64,000 nt of DNA, taken from the NCBI GenBank assembly GCA_031277855.1, contig JAITLO010000011.1:1-64000 (forward strand), given 5' to 3'. A model generated the notes under the pieces. That model saw only the letters and a list, made by a program, of their open reading frames with translations, was not told the DNA's origin and did not search any database. The DNA is from Acidovorax sp. Lineage in GTDB: Bacteria > Pseudomonadota > Gammaproteobacteria > Burkholderiales > Burkholderiaceae_C. The translations under genes and the position numbers were made by a program. Position 1 is the first letter of the stretch. Each line of letters opens with the position of its first letter. Of the stretch, positions 18,387 to 28,637 are shown one piece after another.

Positions 18387-21300
18387 GCGCCAGCCCTATC
18401 TCTGAAGCAGCACCCAGCCAGCGGCTGGATGCGCTGCAGTTTCCGCTCTGGGGCTCGCGCCTGATTGAGGCCAGCGCCGGCACCGGCAAAACCTGGACCA
18501 TTGCCGCCCTGTACCTGCGCCTGGTGTTGGGTCATGGCGGCGGACAGGGCTTTAACCGGCCACTGATGCCGCCCGATATTTTGGTGATGACCTTCACCCG
18601 CGCCGCCACGCGCGAGCTGTCGGACCGCATCCGCGCGCGCTTGATCGAGGCCGTGCAATGCTTTCGCGGCGAGGCCGAGCCCGCAGCGCATGATGGCTTT
18701 TTGCGTGAGTTGCGTGACGCCTATGCCGAGGGCCAGGAGCGCGAGGCCGCAGCCTGGCGCCTGGACATGGCCGCCCAGTGCATGGATGACGCCGCCATCC
18801 ACACCATAGACGCCTGGTGCCAGCGCATGCTGCGCGAGCATGCGTTTGACAGCGGCAATCTGTTTGACGAAACCCTGGAACCCGACGAGGGCCAGCGCCA
18901 GACCGAGGCCGCGCAGGACTACTGGCGCCAGCAGTGCTATCCGCTGTCCGGCGAGGCGCTGGAACAGGTGCTGGCCGTGTGGCCGCATGTCAACGCCCTG
19001 GTGGACGATATGCAGGCCCTGCTGCGCGAGTCCGTGCCTGCGGCTGCCGGCGATGGCAGCTTGAGCGAATGCCTGCACAAGGCACAGCAAGCGCATGCGC
19101 AGCAGTTGCAGGCCCTGGCCGCGGGCTGGAGCGACAAGGTGCAGCGCCTGCAGACCTGGCTGGATGGCCAGCTCGATGGCCAGGGTGCGCTGTGGGACAA
19201 ACGCAAGCTGCAGCCGGCGCGCTACACCGGCTGGCTGGCGGCGGTCACGGCCTGGGCCCAGGACCCGCTGCAGACCCCGCTGACGCTCAGCGACGCGGCG
19301 CGCAAGCGCCTCAGCCCCGAGGGCATGGCCGAGGCCTTCAAGGGCTCGACCATGGACTTGCTGCTGCCGCTGGAATTTGACCAGCTGCAGCAGCTGCTGC
19401 AGGCGCTGGACCAGATCTCTCCCTTGAGCGTGGCCCTGCGCCTGCATGCCGCGGCCCAGGTGCAGCAGCGATTGTTGTGGCTCAAGCGCCAGGCCGGCAC
19501 CTTTGGCTTTGCCGACATGCTGCAGCGCCTGGATGCGGCCCTGGCCGGCGACAACGGCGCCTCGCTGCGCACCGCCATGCTGGCCCAGTACCCGGTGGCG
19601 CTGATCGACGAGTTCCAGGACACCTCGCCGCTGCAATACCGGCTGTTCGACCAGATCTACTGCACCCAAAGCAATAGCGCGGAGAGCACGCTGCTGTTGA
19701 TTGGCGACCCCAAACAATCGATTTACGGTTTCCGCGGTGCCGACATCTACAGCTATCTGCAGGCCCGTGAGGCCACAGCCGGCCGCCACTATGTGCTGGG
19801 CACCAATTACCGCTCCACGCAAGCCCTGGTGGCGGCGGTGAACCACTGGTTTGTGCAGGCCGAAAACCGGGCCGGCGAGGGCGCTTTCATGTTCCGCAGC
19901 AGCAGCGTGGACAATCCGCTGCCTTTTGAGCCCGTGCAGGCCCAGGGCCGCAAGGAGTGCCTGATGGCGGGCGATGTGCCCATGGCCGCGCTCACCGTGG
20001 CCTGGGACAGCGCCGGGGGCGACGAGCCCCTGAGCAACGATGTGATTCGCCAGCGTTTTGCCCACCACTGCGCCCGGCAGATTGTGGAATGGCTGTCGGA
20101 TGCGACGGTGGGCTTTGCCCAGCCGAACAAAGACTTTCAACGCCTGCGCCCGGCCGATATCGCCGTGCTGGTGCGCACCGGCAAAGAGGCCCGCGCCGTG
20201 CGCCGCGCCCTGGCCCAATGCCAGGTGGCCTCGGTCTATCTGTCCGACCAGGATTCGGTATTTGCCAGCAGCGAGGCGCGCGATCTGCTGTACTGGCTGC
20301 GCGCCGTGGCCCAGCACCGCGACACCCTGGCCGTGCGTGCCGGTCTGGCCACCGAGCTGATGGGCCTGTCCTTCGAGACCCTGGCTTGGCTGGCCAGCGA
20401 CGAAGAAGCCTTTGATGCCCGCAGCGAGCAGCTGCGTGAGCTGCACAGCCTGTGGCTGCGCCAGGGCGTGCTGGCCATGCTGCGCCAGACCCTGTACCGC
20501 TTTGACCTGCCCGCGCGCTGGCTGGCCCTGCCGGCCCAGGGCGAGCGCAGGCTGACCAATTACCTCCATCTGGCCGAGCTGCTGCAAAGCGCCAGCGCCC
20601 AGCTCGAGGGCGAGCAGGCCTTGATCCGCTGGCTGGCCACGCAGATCGACAACCCGGGCAGCGGCGGCGAGGCGCAGATCGTGCGCCTGGAGTCGGACGC
20701 CGACCTGGTCAAGGTGGTCACCGTGCACAAGAGCAAGGGCCTGGAATACCCCGTGGTCTGCCTGCCGTTTGCGGGCAGCTTCCGGCCCATGGACAAGCGC
20801 AGCACGGCCTATCTGTCGCTGCCGGTGCAGGGCGAAGACGGGCCTGCGCGCGCGCTGGTGCTGGACTATGACGATGACCAGCTGGCACAGGCCGACCGCG
20901 AGCGCCTGCGTGAAGACCTGCGCCTGTTCTACGTGGCATTAACACGTCCGCGCCATGCGCTGTGGCTGGGCCTGGCGCCCATGAAGCGCGGCGCCGGCAA
21001 GGCCTGCCTCAACGAGCAGGGCGCTGCAGGCTATCTGCTGGCCGGCCCCACGGTGCAAAGCGCGCCGCAATGGCAGGCCAGCCTGCAGGCCCTGGCCGAT
21101 GGTTGCGAGCATATGGCGGTGCAGCCTCTGGCCGCCGAGTTGCCGCCACTGCCGCGCTGGCAGCCGGCCCAGGACCAGCCCGCACTGCGGCCCGCGCCGG
21201 GCTACGACGCGGTGTTTGACAAGCGCTGGGGCATTGGCAGCTTTTCGGCCCTGACCCGGGCCATGGCCGCGCCCAGCGTGCCGGTGCTGCCCGTGGCCGC

Positions 21301-22198
21301 GCAGTTCCCGGCCGACGACGAGGTGGAGCCCGTGGGTACCGAAGATCCGCAGGCCGCTATGACCCCCCTGGCATCGCTTTCGCTGCCCATGCAGCCAGCA
21401 TCGGTCGCTGCCGTGTGGCACCGCTTTATGCGTGGCCCGGTGGTGGGCAATTTTCTGCACGACCAGCTGCAATGGCTGGCGGATGCGGCCTTTGCCCTGC
21501 CGGAGCCGGGTAGCCACGACAGCGAGGATGCGGAAGCCAGTTTGACGCCGCTCGAAACCCGCTTGCTGCGCCGCTGCGAGCGCGCGGGTCGGGCCGATCA
21601 GGCGCTGGACACATTGCGCTGGCTGCGTGCCGTGGTCCACCAGCCGCTGCCGCCGCTCTCCACCAGCCTGGTGCAGCTGGCCGCGCAGGATGCGCTCTTG
21701 GCCGAGATGGAGTTCTGGCTGCCGGCCCGGCTGCTGTCGGCCCCGCGCATCGATGCACTGTGCCGCCACTACCTGTTGCCCGGCATGGAGCGGCCCGTGC
21801 TGCCGCAGCGCGTGCTGCATGGCATGTTGATGGGTTTTGCCGATCTGGTGTTCTGCCACCAAGGGCGCTATTGGGTGCTGGATTACAAGACCAACCACCT
21901 GGGCGCCGATGGCTTGGCCTATACGGCGCAGGCCTTGCAGGCCGCCATGCTGGAGCACCGCTATGACGTCCAGGCCGCCTTGTACCTGCTGGCCTTGCAC
22001 CGCCTGCTGCGCAGCCGTTTGGGCGCGGCCTATCAACCCACCGAGCACCTGGGCGGGGCACTGTACTTTTTTGTGCGTGGCCTGGATGGTTCCACCCAGG
22101 GCATGGAGGTGCTGCCCCAGTCCGACCACATGATGGCCTTGCTGGATGCACTGGATACCCTGCTGGCCGATGGTCAGAGCATGAAGGAGCTGGCATGA
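18383..22198 (+). CDS. recB: Exodeoxyribonuclease V beta subunit RecB
   Basis: Superfamily 1A 3'-5' helicase with a C-terminal nuclease domain; 1271 residues. Walker A AGTGKT is at residues 32-37 and helicase motif Ia reads ILVMTFTRAATRELSDR. Motif II is ALIDEFQDTSPLQYRLFD and motif III LLIGDPKQSIYGFRGAD. Motif V-VI regions are VVTVHKSKGLEYPVV and FYVALTRPRHALWLGL. The nuclease core GFADLVF...VLDYKTNHLG has Asp1167 and Lys1169, equivalent to the catalytic D-x-K of E. coli RecB. Starts by ATGA overlap with recC and ends by ATGA overlap with recD. Confidence 0.97.
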   Translation: MSASPISEAAPSQRLDALQFPLWGSRLIEASAGTGKTWTIAALYLRLVLGHGGGQGFNRPLMPPDILVMTFTRAATRELSDRIRARLIEAVQCFRGEAEPAAHDGFLRELRDAYAEGQEREAAAWRLDMAAQCMDDAAIHTIDAWCQRMLREHAFDSGNLFDETLEPDEGQRQTEAAQDYWRQQCYPLSGEALEQVLAVWPHVNALVDDMQALLRESVPAAAGDGSLSECLHKAQQAHAQQLQALAAGWSDKVQRLQTWLDGQLDGQGALWDKRKLQPARYTGWLAAVTAWAQDPLQTPLTLSDAARKRLSPEGMAEAFKGSTMDLLLPLEFDQLQQLLQALDQISPLSVALRLHAAAQVQQRLLWLKRQAGTFGFADMLQRLDAALAGDNGASLRTAMLAQYPVALIDEFQDTSPLQYRLFDQIYCTQSNSAESTLLLIGDPKQSIYGFRGADIYSYLQAREATAGRHYVLGTNYRSTQALVAAVNHWFVQAENRAGEGAFMFRSSSVDNPLPFEPVQAQGRKECLMAGDVPMAALTVAWDSAGGDEPLSNDVIRQRFAHHCARQIVEWLSDATVGFAQPNKDFQRLRPADIAVLVRTGKEARAVRRALAQCQVASVYLSDQDSVFASSEARDLLYWLRAVAQHRDTLAVRAGLATELMGLSFETLAWLASDEEAFDARSEQLRELHSLWLRQGVLAMLRQTLYRFDLPARWLALPAQGERRLTNYLHLAELLQSASAQLEGEQALIRWLATQIDNPGSGGEAQIVRLESDADLVKVVTVHKSKGLEYPVVCLPFAGSFRPMDKRSTAYLSLPVQGEDGPARALVLDYDDDQLAQADRERLREDLRLFYVALTRPRHALWLGLAPMKRGAGKACLNEQGAAGYLLAGPTVQSAPQWQASLQALADGCEHMAVQPLAAELPPLPRWQPAQDQPALRPAPGYDAVFDKRWGIGSFSALTRAMAAPSVPVLPVAAQFPADDEVEPVGTEDPQAAMTPLASLSLPMQPASVAAVWHRFMRGPVVGNFLHDQLQWLADAAFALPEPGSHDSEDAEASLTPLETRLLRRCERAGRADQALDTLRWLRAVVHQPLPPLSTSLVQLAAQDALLAEMEFWLPARLLSAPRIDALCRHYLLPGMERPVLPQRVLHGMLMGFADLVFCHQGRYWVLDYKTNHLGADGLAYTAQALQAAMLEHRYDVQAALYLLALHRLLRSRLGAAYQPTEHLGGALYFFVRGLDGSTQGMEVLPQSDHMMALLDALDTLLADGQSMKELA

Positions 22199-24243
22199 GT
22201 CGCCGCCGCAAGCTGGATGTGCAAACCCTGGACCTGTTTGCCGAACCTTCCCTGTCCGTGGCCGACACCTTGACCGCCTTGCAGCGCCTGGCCGATGCCG
22301 GCCTGCTGCGCCGCCTGGACAGCGCCCTGGCTGCCATGGTGGCCGAGCAGGATGCGGGCGCCACACCGGCCCTGCTGGTGGCCACGGCCGTGCTGGCGCA
22401 GATGGAGGGCCGTGGCCACAGCTGTCTGCCGCTGCAGCAGCTGGTGAGCCAGCCCAACCAGGTGCTGGCTTGGCCCAGCGAGGCCCTGTCGGCGCAGCAG
22501 GCGCTGTGGGCCCAGCTGCCCGCCAGCTGGGCGGATTGGCAAGAGGCGCTGCGGCGCAGCCCCGTGGTGCGGGTGCTGGGGCGCGACGCCGATCTGGGCC
22601 AGCCCCTGGTGCTGCGCGGCGATGGTGCGCCGCTGCTGTACTTGCGCCGCTACTGGGATTACGAGCGCAGCGTGGCCGCGCAGATAGCGGCCCGCACCAC
22701 GGCAGACACGGTGCTGGATGAGGCCCAGGTCAGTCACTGGCTGCAGCGTTTGTTTGGCTCTAGCGATGTCGCTGCGGGTGCGGCCATGGACTGGCAAAAA
22801 CTGGCCTGTGCACTGGCGCTGCGCGGGCGCATGTCGGTTATCACCGGCGGCCCGGGCACGGGCAAAACCTATACCGCGGCCCGCTTGCTGGCCCTGCTGT
22901 TTGCCACGGCCCCCGACGCCACGCAGCTGCGCATCGCCCTGGCCGCGCCCACGGGCAAGGCGGCGGCGCGGCTCAAGCAATCCATCGATGGCTCGTTGCT
23001 GGAGCTCAAGCAGGTGGTGCAGCCCGAGCTGGATCTGGAGGCGCTGGTCCAACGCATGGGCGCGGCGCGCACGCTGCACGCCCTGCTGGGTGCGCGGCCG
23101 GACACCCGACATTTCCAGCACCATGCGGGGCAGCCCCTGGATGTGGATGTGCTCATCGTCGATGAGGCCTCCATGGTCCACCTGGAAATGATGGCCGCGC
23201 TGCTACAGGCCTTGCCATCCACGGCGCGCCTGATTCTGCTGGGCGACAAGGACCAGCTGGCCTCGGTGGAAGCCGGCGCCGTGCTGGGCGATCTGTGCAG
23301 CAATGCCCAGGCCGGCAACTACCAGGCCGACACGGCGGCCTATGCCGAGCGTGTGACTGGGCAGCGCATTCCTGCGGAGTTCATGGCGCAGCAGGCGGCC
23401 CTACCCATGGCCCAACATACAGTGATGTTGCGTGAGAGTCGGCGTTTTAGCGGCCCTATCGGCCAACTGGCGCTGGCCGTGAATGCCGGCGATGCCGTGG
23501 CCGCCAAGGCGTTGCTGACGGCGCAATCCGGCAATGACGCCGAGCTGTGGTCCCGCCAGGGTGGTGGTGCGCAGCTGGTGGCGCAGATGGCGGTGCAGGG
23601 CCGTGGCGCAAGGCCGGGCTATCGCCTCTATGCCGAGCTGCTGCAGCGTGGCTTGCAGCAGCGCCCGGCCACGGCCGAGGCGCATGCAGCCTGGGTGCAG
23701 CAGGTGCTGCAGGCCTTTGACCGCTTCCGCCTGCTGTGCGCCGTGCGCGAGGGCGATTGGGGCGTGGCCGGGCTGAACACCGCCGTGGCCAAAGTGCTGC
23801 GCGAGGCCGGTCTGGTGGCGGCCGAGGGCGAGTGGTATGCAGGCCGGCCGGTGATGGTCACGCGCAACGATGCCCAGCTGGGTGTGTTCAACGGCGACAT
23901 CGGCATGGCCTTGCCCAGCTTTGCCGATGCGGCGCGGCTGCGCGTGTACTTTCTGCGCGGCGACGGCCTGCACCATGTGAGCACGGCGCGCCTGGCCCAG
24001 GTGGAGACGGCATTCGCCATGACGGTGCACAAAAGCCAGGGCTCGGAATTTGCCCACACCGCCCTGGTGCTGGCCGCCCAGGGCGGCAATGTGCTGGGTC
24101 GCGAGCTGGTCTATACCGGCATCACCCGCGCGCGTGAGGCCTTCACGTTGTGGACCGAGGTGCCGGGGCTGCTGGCCTCGGCCATTGGCAGTCCCACACA
24201 GCGCAGCAGTGGGTTGCTGCGGTTTTGGGAGCGATCTGTGTAG
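22195..24243 (+). CDS. recD: Exodeoxyribonuclease V alpha subunit RecD
   Basis: Fast 5'-3' helicase motor of RecBCD; 682 residues. Walker A GGPGTGKT at residues 218-225, motif Ia LAAPTGKAAARLKQSI, motif II VLIVDEASMVHLEMM, motif III LILLGDKDQLASVEAGAVLGDLC, and C-terminal UvrD-like motif FAMTVHKSQGSEFAH with ELVYTGITRAREAFTL. The N-terminal 190 residues correspond to the RecB-contacting domain. Overlaps recB by ATGA, so the three subunits are made in a fixed order. It is convergent with the TonB receptor gene downstream. Confidence 0.96.
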   Translation: MSRRRKLDVQTLDLFAEPSLSVADTLTALQRLADAGLLRRLDSALAAMVAEQDAGATPALLVATAVLAQMEGRGHSCLPLQQLVSQPNQVLAWPSEALSAQQALWAQLPASWADWQEALRRSPVVRVLGRDADLGQPLVLRGDGAPLLYLRRYWDYERSVAAQIAARTTADTVLDEAQVSHWLQRLFGSSDVAAGAAMDWQKLACALALRGRMSVITGGPGTGKTYTAARLLALLFATAPDATQLRIALAAPTGKAAARLKQSIDGSLLELKQVVQPELDLEALVQRMGAARTLHALLGARPDTRHFQHHAGQPLDVDVLIVDEASMVHLEMMAALLQALPSTARLILLGDKDQLASVEAGAVLGDLCSNAQAGNYQADTAAYAERVTGQRIPAEFMAQQAALPMAQHTVMLRESRRFSGPIGQLALAVNAGDAVAAKALLTAQSGNDAELWSRQGGGAQLVAQMAVQGRGARPGYRLYAELLQRGLQQRPATAEAHAAWVQQVLQAFDRFRLLCAVREGDWGVAGLNTAVAKVLREAGLVAAEGEWYAGRPVMVTRNDAQLGVFNGDIGMALPSFADAARLRVYFLRGDGLHHVSTARLAQVETAFAMTVHKSQGSEFAHTALVLAAQGGNVLGRELVYTGITRAREAFTLWTEVPGLLASAIGSPTQRSSGLLRFWERSV

Positions 24244-24373
24244 GTGGAGTAAGCGTTAGTGGCTGCTTGGCTGTGTTTTTTGGCGCTGCTGTGCAGTGGT
24301 GTTTCGGTCGATTCGGAGCGCAAGCCGCGTGACGAAGCCGCTTGCGTCACATGGCTGCGAGCCCCCATCCCAA

Positions 24374-24394
24374 CCTTCCCCCTGCGGGGGAAGG
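24374..24394. repeat. GC-rich palindromic element between convergent genes
   Basis: CCTTCCCCC and GGGGGAAGG form a perfect 9-bp stem around TGC in the 172-base gap between recD and the receptor gene. There is no U-tract on either side. It looks like a short interspersed hairpin of the type seen between convergent genes and may act as a bidirectional mRNA 3' end; no second copy is seen in the window. Confidence 0.5.
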
Positions 24395-24415
24395 CGCAAT
24401 ACCGGTAGAGCGTTC

Positions 24416-27019
24416 TCAATATGTCAACGTATAGCTGACACCCAGCGTCCGTCCCCGGCCCTTGAAGTCCAGCACATTGGGCGCGATGGACGAGGCATAG
24501 GCCAGCTTGGCCTGCTCGCTCCAGCGCGTGGCGTACTGGCGGTTGAACAGGTTTTGTATGCCCACGGTCAGCGTGCCCTGGGCGCCGCCGCCGTGGTTGA
24601 AGCGGTAGCTTCCCATCAGGTCGACCAGGGTCAGAGCAGGCAGGGTTTCGCTGGCGCCGTTGCCAAAGCTGGCCATGTCGCTGTGGAGTTTCAGGCTGTG
24701 CACGGCCTGCAGGCGCGCAGCCCAGGGGCCTTGGCTGCGGCCCACATAGGCCGTGGCCTTGGAGGGGCTGGCGTAGTAAATGCCGCGCTTTTTCCAGCCG
24801 TCGGTGCTGCGTTCTTCGGTGCGCAACAGCAGCAGATTGCCGCCGGTGTTCCAGCCTTTGCCAAAGCGGTAGTCTACCTGGCCTTCGAGGCCGTAGTTGC
24901 GCACCTTGCTGTCGGCCAGCGTGATGTTCATGGTGCTGCGGTCCACGGCAATGGCATTGTTGGACTGGGCATGGAACAGTGCGGCCTGGGCGGTCCAGCC
25001 GCCCTGGCGCACGCGCCAGCCCAGCTCGACCGAGCGCGTCTTGATGGCCGCCATGGTGGTGTTGGCCACCGACAGGTGTCGGCCCAGCTTCCAGATGCCA
25101 TCGGCGCCCAGGCTGTAGCTGGCGCCGGTGCCGTAGTACTTGGCCGGGTCGGCCAGCTCAAAGCCTTCGGAGTAATTGCCCCACAGCTGCTGGCTGGCGT
25201 TCAGCTTGTAGACCAGGCCGGCGTTGAGCAGGGTCGCGGAGTAATCGTTGCTGCCGCCGGGAATGGCCTGCACGCCCTTGCCGTAGCCGGCGGCCACCAG
25301 GCGCTGCTGGGCCACCTGGGCAAAGTCGTCCACGCGGATGCTGACGCGCTGGTGGCGCAGGCCGGCGCTGGCGCTGAGGCGGTCGGTGGCACGCCAGTCG
25401 GCCTGGGCGTAGGCGCCCCAGATGCCGGTGCTGAACGAGGGGTAGCGGCCCAACTGGGCGACACGGCGGAACTGCAGGCCGCCGCTGGACATGGCTTGCT
25501 GCACATCGAACATGGTCTGGTCTGCGGTGAAGCGCTCGTGGTCATAGTCCAGGCCATAGCTCAGGCGCAGGCGATCCCAGTCCTTGAGCAGCATGGCCTT
25601 GAGGCCGTAGGTGGTGGTCTCCTGCGTGGAGGTGCTCCAGTAGGGCACGCGCTGGTTGCCGTTGCCGACGTTGACGTTGTCCACGCCGGGGAAGGGATAG
25701 AACTGCAGCGACTCGGCACGGTGGTAGGCCTTGAGGTAGAAGTCCTGACCGCCGAATACATCGGGCTGGTGGTAGTCGGTAGACAGCAGATGGCGGCGGG
25801 TCTGCGGCTCCACATCCGAGGAGAAGCCGCTGCGCACATCCAGCGCCGAGGGCCTGAGGATGTCGCCGCCAGGGCCGGGCTGCATCCACAGCGCCTTGCC
25901 GGGCTGGTAGCCCGAGTCGTAGTACTGGGCCAGGGTTTTGAGCGTGGCGCCGCCGCCGAGTTGGGCGTCCAGCGTGCCCAGCAGGTCCAGCGAGCGGTTC
26001 CACTGCAGGTCGGTCTGGGTGATGTCGGGCAGCACGCGCTGGCCGTTGCCGTCATAGGCGCCACCGGTGCGGGCATAGGCCAGGGCCAGGCGGCCCTGCA
26101 GCGTCTCGTTGCCGCCCTGGATCGACTGGGCCGCATGCCAGTCGCGGTCGTCGCTGCTGTGGAAGCCGCTGCGCAGGCCCACCTCGCTGGTGAAGCGCGG
26201 CTGATCGGGGTCGGCCCGCTTGGTGATGATGTTGATGATGCCGCCGGTGGCATTGCCGCCGTAGATGGCGGTGGCGCCGGACAGCACTTCGATGCGCTCG
26301 ATGTTGAACGGGTCTATGGAGTCGAACTGCCGGCTCAGCGTGCGCGAGCCATTGAGCGAGATGCCATCGATCATCACCTGGGCCGGGCGGCCGCGCAGGT
26401 TCTGGCCAAAGTTGGTGCGCATCTGTCCGCCCAGGTCCAGGCTGGGCACCAGTTGGCCCAGCATTTCCTTGAGTGGCACGCCGGCGCGGGCCTGTTGTTC
26501 GATCTCTTCGTTGCCAATCACCCAAACGGTGTTGGGTGTCTCATCAATGGCGCGCGGCGCGCGCGAGGACACCACGGTCACCGCGCCCAGTGCGCCGGCG
26601 CTGGGGGCGCTATCGTTTTGCTGGGATGCCAGGGCGGCGGTGGAGGCCGGGGCACGCGCAGCGGGCACGACGGCAAAGCCACCACCGCGCTGCTCAATGT
26701 TCAGGCCGGAGCCGGCCAGCAATTGCTCCAGGGCCTGGCTTGGGGTGTAGCGGCCTTGCAGGGCGGAGGCCTGGCGACCGGCCACGGCATCGTCCGCAAA
26801 CAGAATGGGCACACCGGCCTCGCGTGCCAGCTGGCGCAGTGCTGCCGCCAGAGGCTGGACCGGCAGTTGCAGCGCTTGCGCGGCCTGGGCGGTGGCCGCA
26901 GTGGCCGGGGCAGCGGTGGCAGGCTCGGCAGCCCAGGCGCTGGCCATCAGGCTGGTGCAGGCCACGGCAATCTGGGCCAGGCGCAGGGCTTGCTGGGGTG
27001 AACGGGAGAATGGGTGCAT
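24416..27019 (-). CDS. TonB-dependent receptor with STN signalling domain (FecA/FhuE-like)
   Basis: Outer-membrane receptor for a ferric siderophore, 867 residues. Signal peptide ends near ASAWA. The STN secretin/TonB domain (about residues 50-115; LQLPVQPLAAALRQLAREAG) lets a ligand-loaded receptor signal to FecR. The plug begins at about 137 (ETPNTVWVIGNEEIEQQARA), with RGRPAQVMIDGISLNG and RIEVLSGATAIYGGNATGG. A 22-stranded barrel follows, ending in the aromatic terminal strand RTLGVSYTLTY. It follows the FecI- and FecR-type genes by 124 bases, a gap containing a perfect inverted repeat (CCGCAGG at 27093-27099 / CCTGCGG at 27111-27117) and probably its ECF-sigma promoter. No siderophore biosynthesis genes are nearby, so the ligand may be a xenosiderophore. 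Confidence 0.95.
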   Translation of the reverse strand: MHPFSRSPQQALRLAQIAVACTSLMASAWAAEPATAAPATAATAQAAQALQLPVQPLAAALRQLAREAGVPILFADDAVAGRQASALQGRYTPSQALEQLLAGSGLNIEQRGGGFAVVPAARAPASTAALASQQNDSAPSAGALGAVTVVSSRAPRAIDETPNTVWVIGNEEIEQQARAGVPLKEMLGQLVPSLDLGGQMRTNFGQNLRGRPAQVMIDGISLNGSRTLSRQFDSIDPFNIERIEVLSGATAIYGGNATGGIINIITKRADPDQPRFTSEVGLRSGFHSSDDRDWHAAQSIQGGNETLQGRLALAYARTGGAYDGNGQRVLPDITQTDLQWNRSLDLLGTLDAQLGGGATLKTLAQYYDSGYQPGKALWMQPGPGGDILRPSALDVRSGFSSDVEPQTRRHLLSTDYHQPDVFGGQDFYLKAYHRAESLQFYPFPGVDNVNVGNGNQRVPYWSTSTQETTTYGLKAMLLKDWDRLRLSYGLDYDHERFTADQTMFDVQQAMSSGGLQFRRVAQLGRYPSFSTGIWGAYAQADWRATDRLSASAGLRHQRVSIRVDDFAQVAQQRLVAAGYGKGVQAIPGGSNDYSATLLNAGLVYKLNASQQLWGNYSEGFELADPAKYYGTGASYSLGADGIWKLGRHLSVANTTMAAIKTRSVELGWRVRQGGWTAQAALFHAQSNNAIAVDRSTMNITLADSKVRNYGLEGQVDYRFGKGWNTGGNLLLLRTEERSTDGWKKRGIYYASPSKATAYVGRSQGPWAARLQAVHSLKLHSDMASFGNGASETLPALTLVDLMGSYRFNHGGGAQGTLTVGIQNLFNRQYATRWSEQAKLAYASSIAPNVLDFKGRGRTLGVSYTLTY

Positions 27020-27143
27020 GTCGGTCTCGGTACGGCAGGGAGGGAGTCGGAAAGAGCGCTGGTGCGCGGCTTGCTTTCTTCATTGCCGAAATCCGCAGGC
27101 CGCAACCCACCCTGCGGTTGAAAATATTTTTTGAAATGTCGGC

Positions 27144-28040
27144 TCAGCGCCGCGCCACGACGGTGCTGCCATCGGCCGCACGCCGCAGCTGCACCGGTGC
27201 AATCAGCGGCAGCAGCTCCAGGGCGGTGTCGATCTGGTCGATGCGAAACGCGCCGGACACCGGCAGCGCGGCCAGCGCCGGGTCGGCCAGGCGCAAGGGG
27301 TGGGGCAGATAGGGTTGCAGGGCGGCCAGCACCTGGTCCAGCCGCTGGCGCTCGAACACCAGCTCGCCCCGGCTCCAGTCCTGGGGCGGCAGGCGCGTTT
27401 GCAGCTGGGCCGCATGCTGGGCGTCCAGGGCCAGCGTCATGCCGGGCTGCAAGTGGTAGTGGGTGGCCTCGCCGGGCAGTTGGCGGTCCAGGGCCACATC
27501 CACCAGGCCTTGCTCCAGCGCCACATGGACGGCATCTTGCTGGCGCTGGACTTCAAAGCGCGTGCCGAGCACCCGCACCTGGGCACGGTCGGCCTGTACG
27601 GTGAAAGGCCGGTAGCGGGCATGGGCCACCTGCAGCAGCACACGGCCCTGGCGGAGTTCGACCTGGCGGGTACGCAGATGCCAGGAGACGGTGAGCTGGG
27701 TGTTGGCGTCCAGCGTCAGCCGGCTGCCGTCGGCCAGCTCCACCTCGGTGGGGGGCTGCTGCTGCGTGGCGTAGTGCTGTTGCTGGTAGGCCGGGTCGGC
27801 CCACCACAGCAGGCCGGCGAGCAGGGCTGCGGCCGTGCTCCCGCCCAGGCGCAGGCGGCGACGGCGGGCGCGTTCGCTGGCTTCGCGCTGCAGCCGCTCC
27901 AGATCGGGCTGCGGAAAGTGGCTGCGCAGCGCGTCATGGTGGGCTTGCAGCGCCTGTTCCAGCGCATGGGCCGTGGGTGGGGCGGTGTGCGGGTCGGCGC
28001 TGGCGGCGGAATCGGGTGGCTGCATGGGGAGCATGTGCAT
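27144..28040 (-). CDS. FecR-type transmembrane anti-sigma factor
   Basis: Anti-sigma / sigma-activating protein of the iron-starvation signalling family, 298 residues. The cytoplasmic N-terminal part precedes one membrane helix (about residues 68-84, STAAALLAGLLWWA). The periplasmic FecR domain follows, with EVELADGSRLTLDANTQLTV, VELRQGRVLLQVAH and PFTVQADRAQVRVLGTRFEV. A C-terminal STN-interacting segment resembles SGAFRIDQIDTALELL. The start lies 3 bases after the stop of the sigma factor gene, so the pair is co-translated. It should transmit the receptor's ligand state to the sigma factor. Confidence 0.94.
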   Translation of the reverse strand: MHMLPMQPPDSAASADPHTAPPTAHALEQALQAHHDALRSHFPQPDLERLQREASERARRRRLRLGGSTAAALLAGLLWWADPAYQQQHYATQQQPPTEVELADGSRLTLDANTQLTVSWHLRTRQVELRQGRVLLQVAHARYRPFTVQADRAQVRVLGTRFEVQRQQDAVHVALEQGLVDVALDRQLPGEATHYHLQPGMTLALDAQHAAQLQTRLPPQDWSRGELVFERQRLDQVLAALQPYLPHPLRLADPALAALPVSGAFRIDQIDTALELLPLIAPVQLRRAADGSTVVARR

Positions 28041-28043
28041 GTA

Positions 28044-28610
28044 TCAGCGTGCGCCCTCGGATTGCAGGCGCTGCAGGCATTGCTGCACACCACGGCGCAG
28101 GTGTTTTTCCACCGACTTCAGCGAGATGTGCAGCAGCTGCGCCACCTCGGCCTGGGGCAGGCCGTGGATTTTGTGCAGTATGAAGACCTCGCGGCAGCGC
28201 GGCGGCAGGGCCTCTATGGCCTGGATCAGGCAGTGCAGCTCCTGGCGACCCTGGACGATATGCTCGGGCCGGGGTTGTGGGCACACGGCCTCGGGCATGG
28301 CCTGCAGATCGCAGGCCGTCTCGTGGCGGGCACGGGCATCGCGGCGGCGCAGATCGTCTACCGCCAGGTTGTGCAGCATGCGGTGCAGCAGGCCCAGGGG
28401 GTTGTGTGCCATGGCGCGCGGGCGCCGCCCGGTCAGGCGCACAAAGGCGTCATGCACCACATCGCGCGCCATCTCGCCCAGGCTGAAGCGCCGCCGCACA
28501 TAGCCCACCAGTTCCTCGTAATGCACGACCAGGGCCTGGCCCAGCGTGTCATGCGCGGGCTGAGGCGGATCGGATGCCGGTGGTGTGGAAGAGGCGGAAC
28601 GGGCCGGCAT
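28044..28610 (-). CDS. FecI-type ECF RNA polymerase sigma factor
   Basis: Extracytoplasmic-function sigma factor, 188 residues from the chosen start. Region 2 is YEELVGYVRRRF...ARDVVHDAFVRL...LLHRMLHNLAVDDLRRR; region 4 is IEALPPRCREVFILHKIHGL with the helix-turn-helix PQAEVAQLLHISLKSVEKHL. The ATG at 28610 is preferred over one at 28655 because the latter would place the coding start inside the Fur-box-like operator at 28638-28663. First gene of a sigma / anti-sigma / receptor unit. Expected regulation: Fur-iron repression of this gene, then sigma-directed transcription of the receptor. Confidence 0.93.
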   Translation of the reverse strand: MPARSASSTPPASDPPQPAHDTLGQALVVHYEELVGYVRRRFSLGEMARDVVHDAFVRLTGRRPRAMAHNPLGLLHRMLHNLAVDDLRRRDARARHETACDLQAMPEAVCPQPRPEHIVQGRQELHCLIQAIEALPPRCREVFILHKIHGLPQAEVAQLLHISLKSVEKHLRRGVQQCLQRLQSEGAR

Positions 28611-28637
28611 GAGGCGGCTGCTGCAGAAGCGAACATG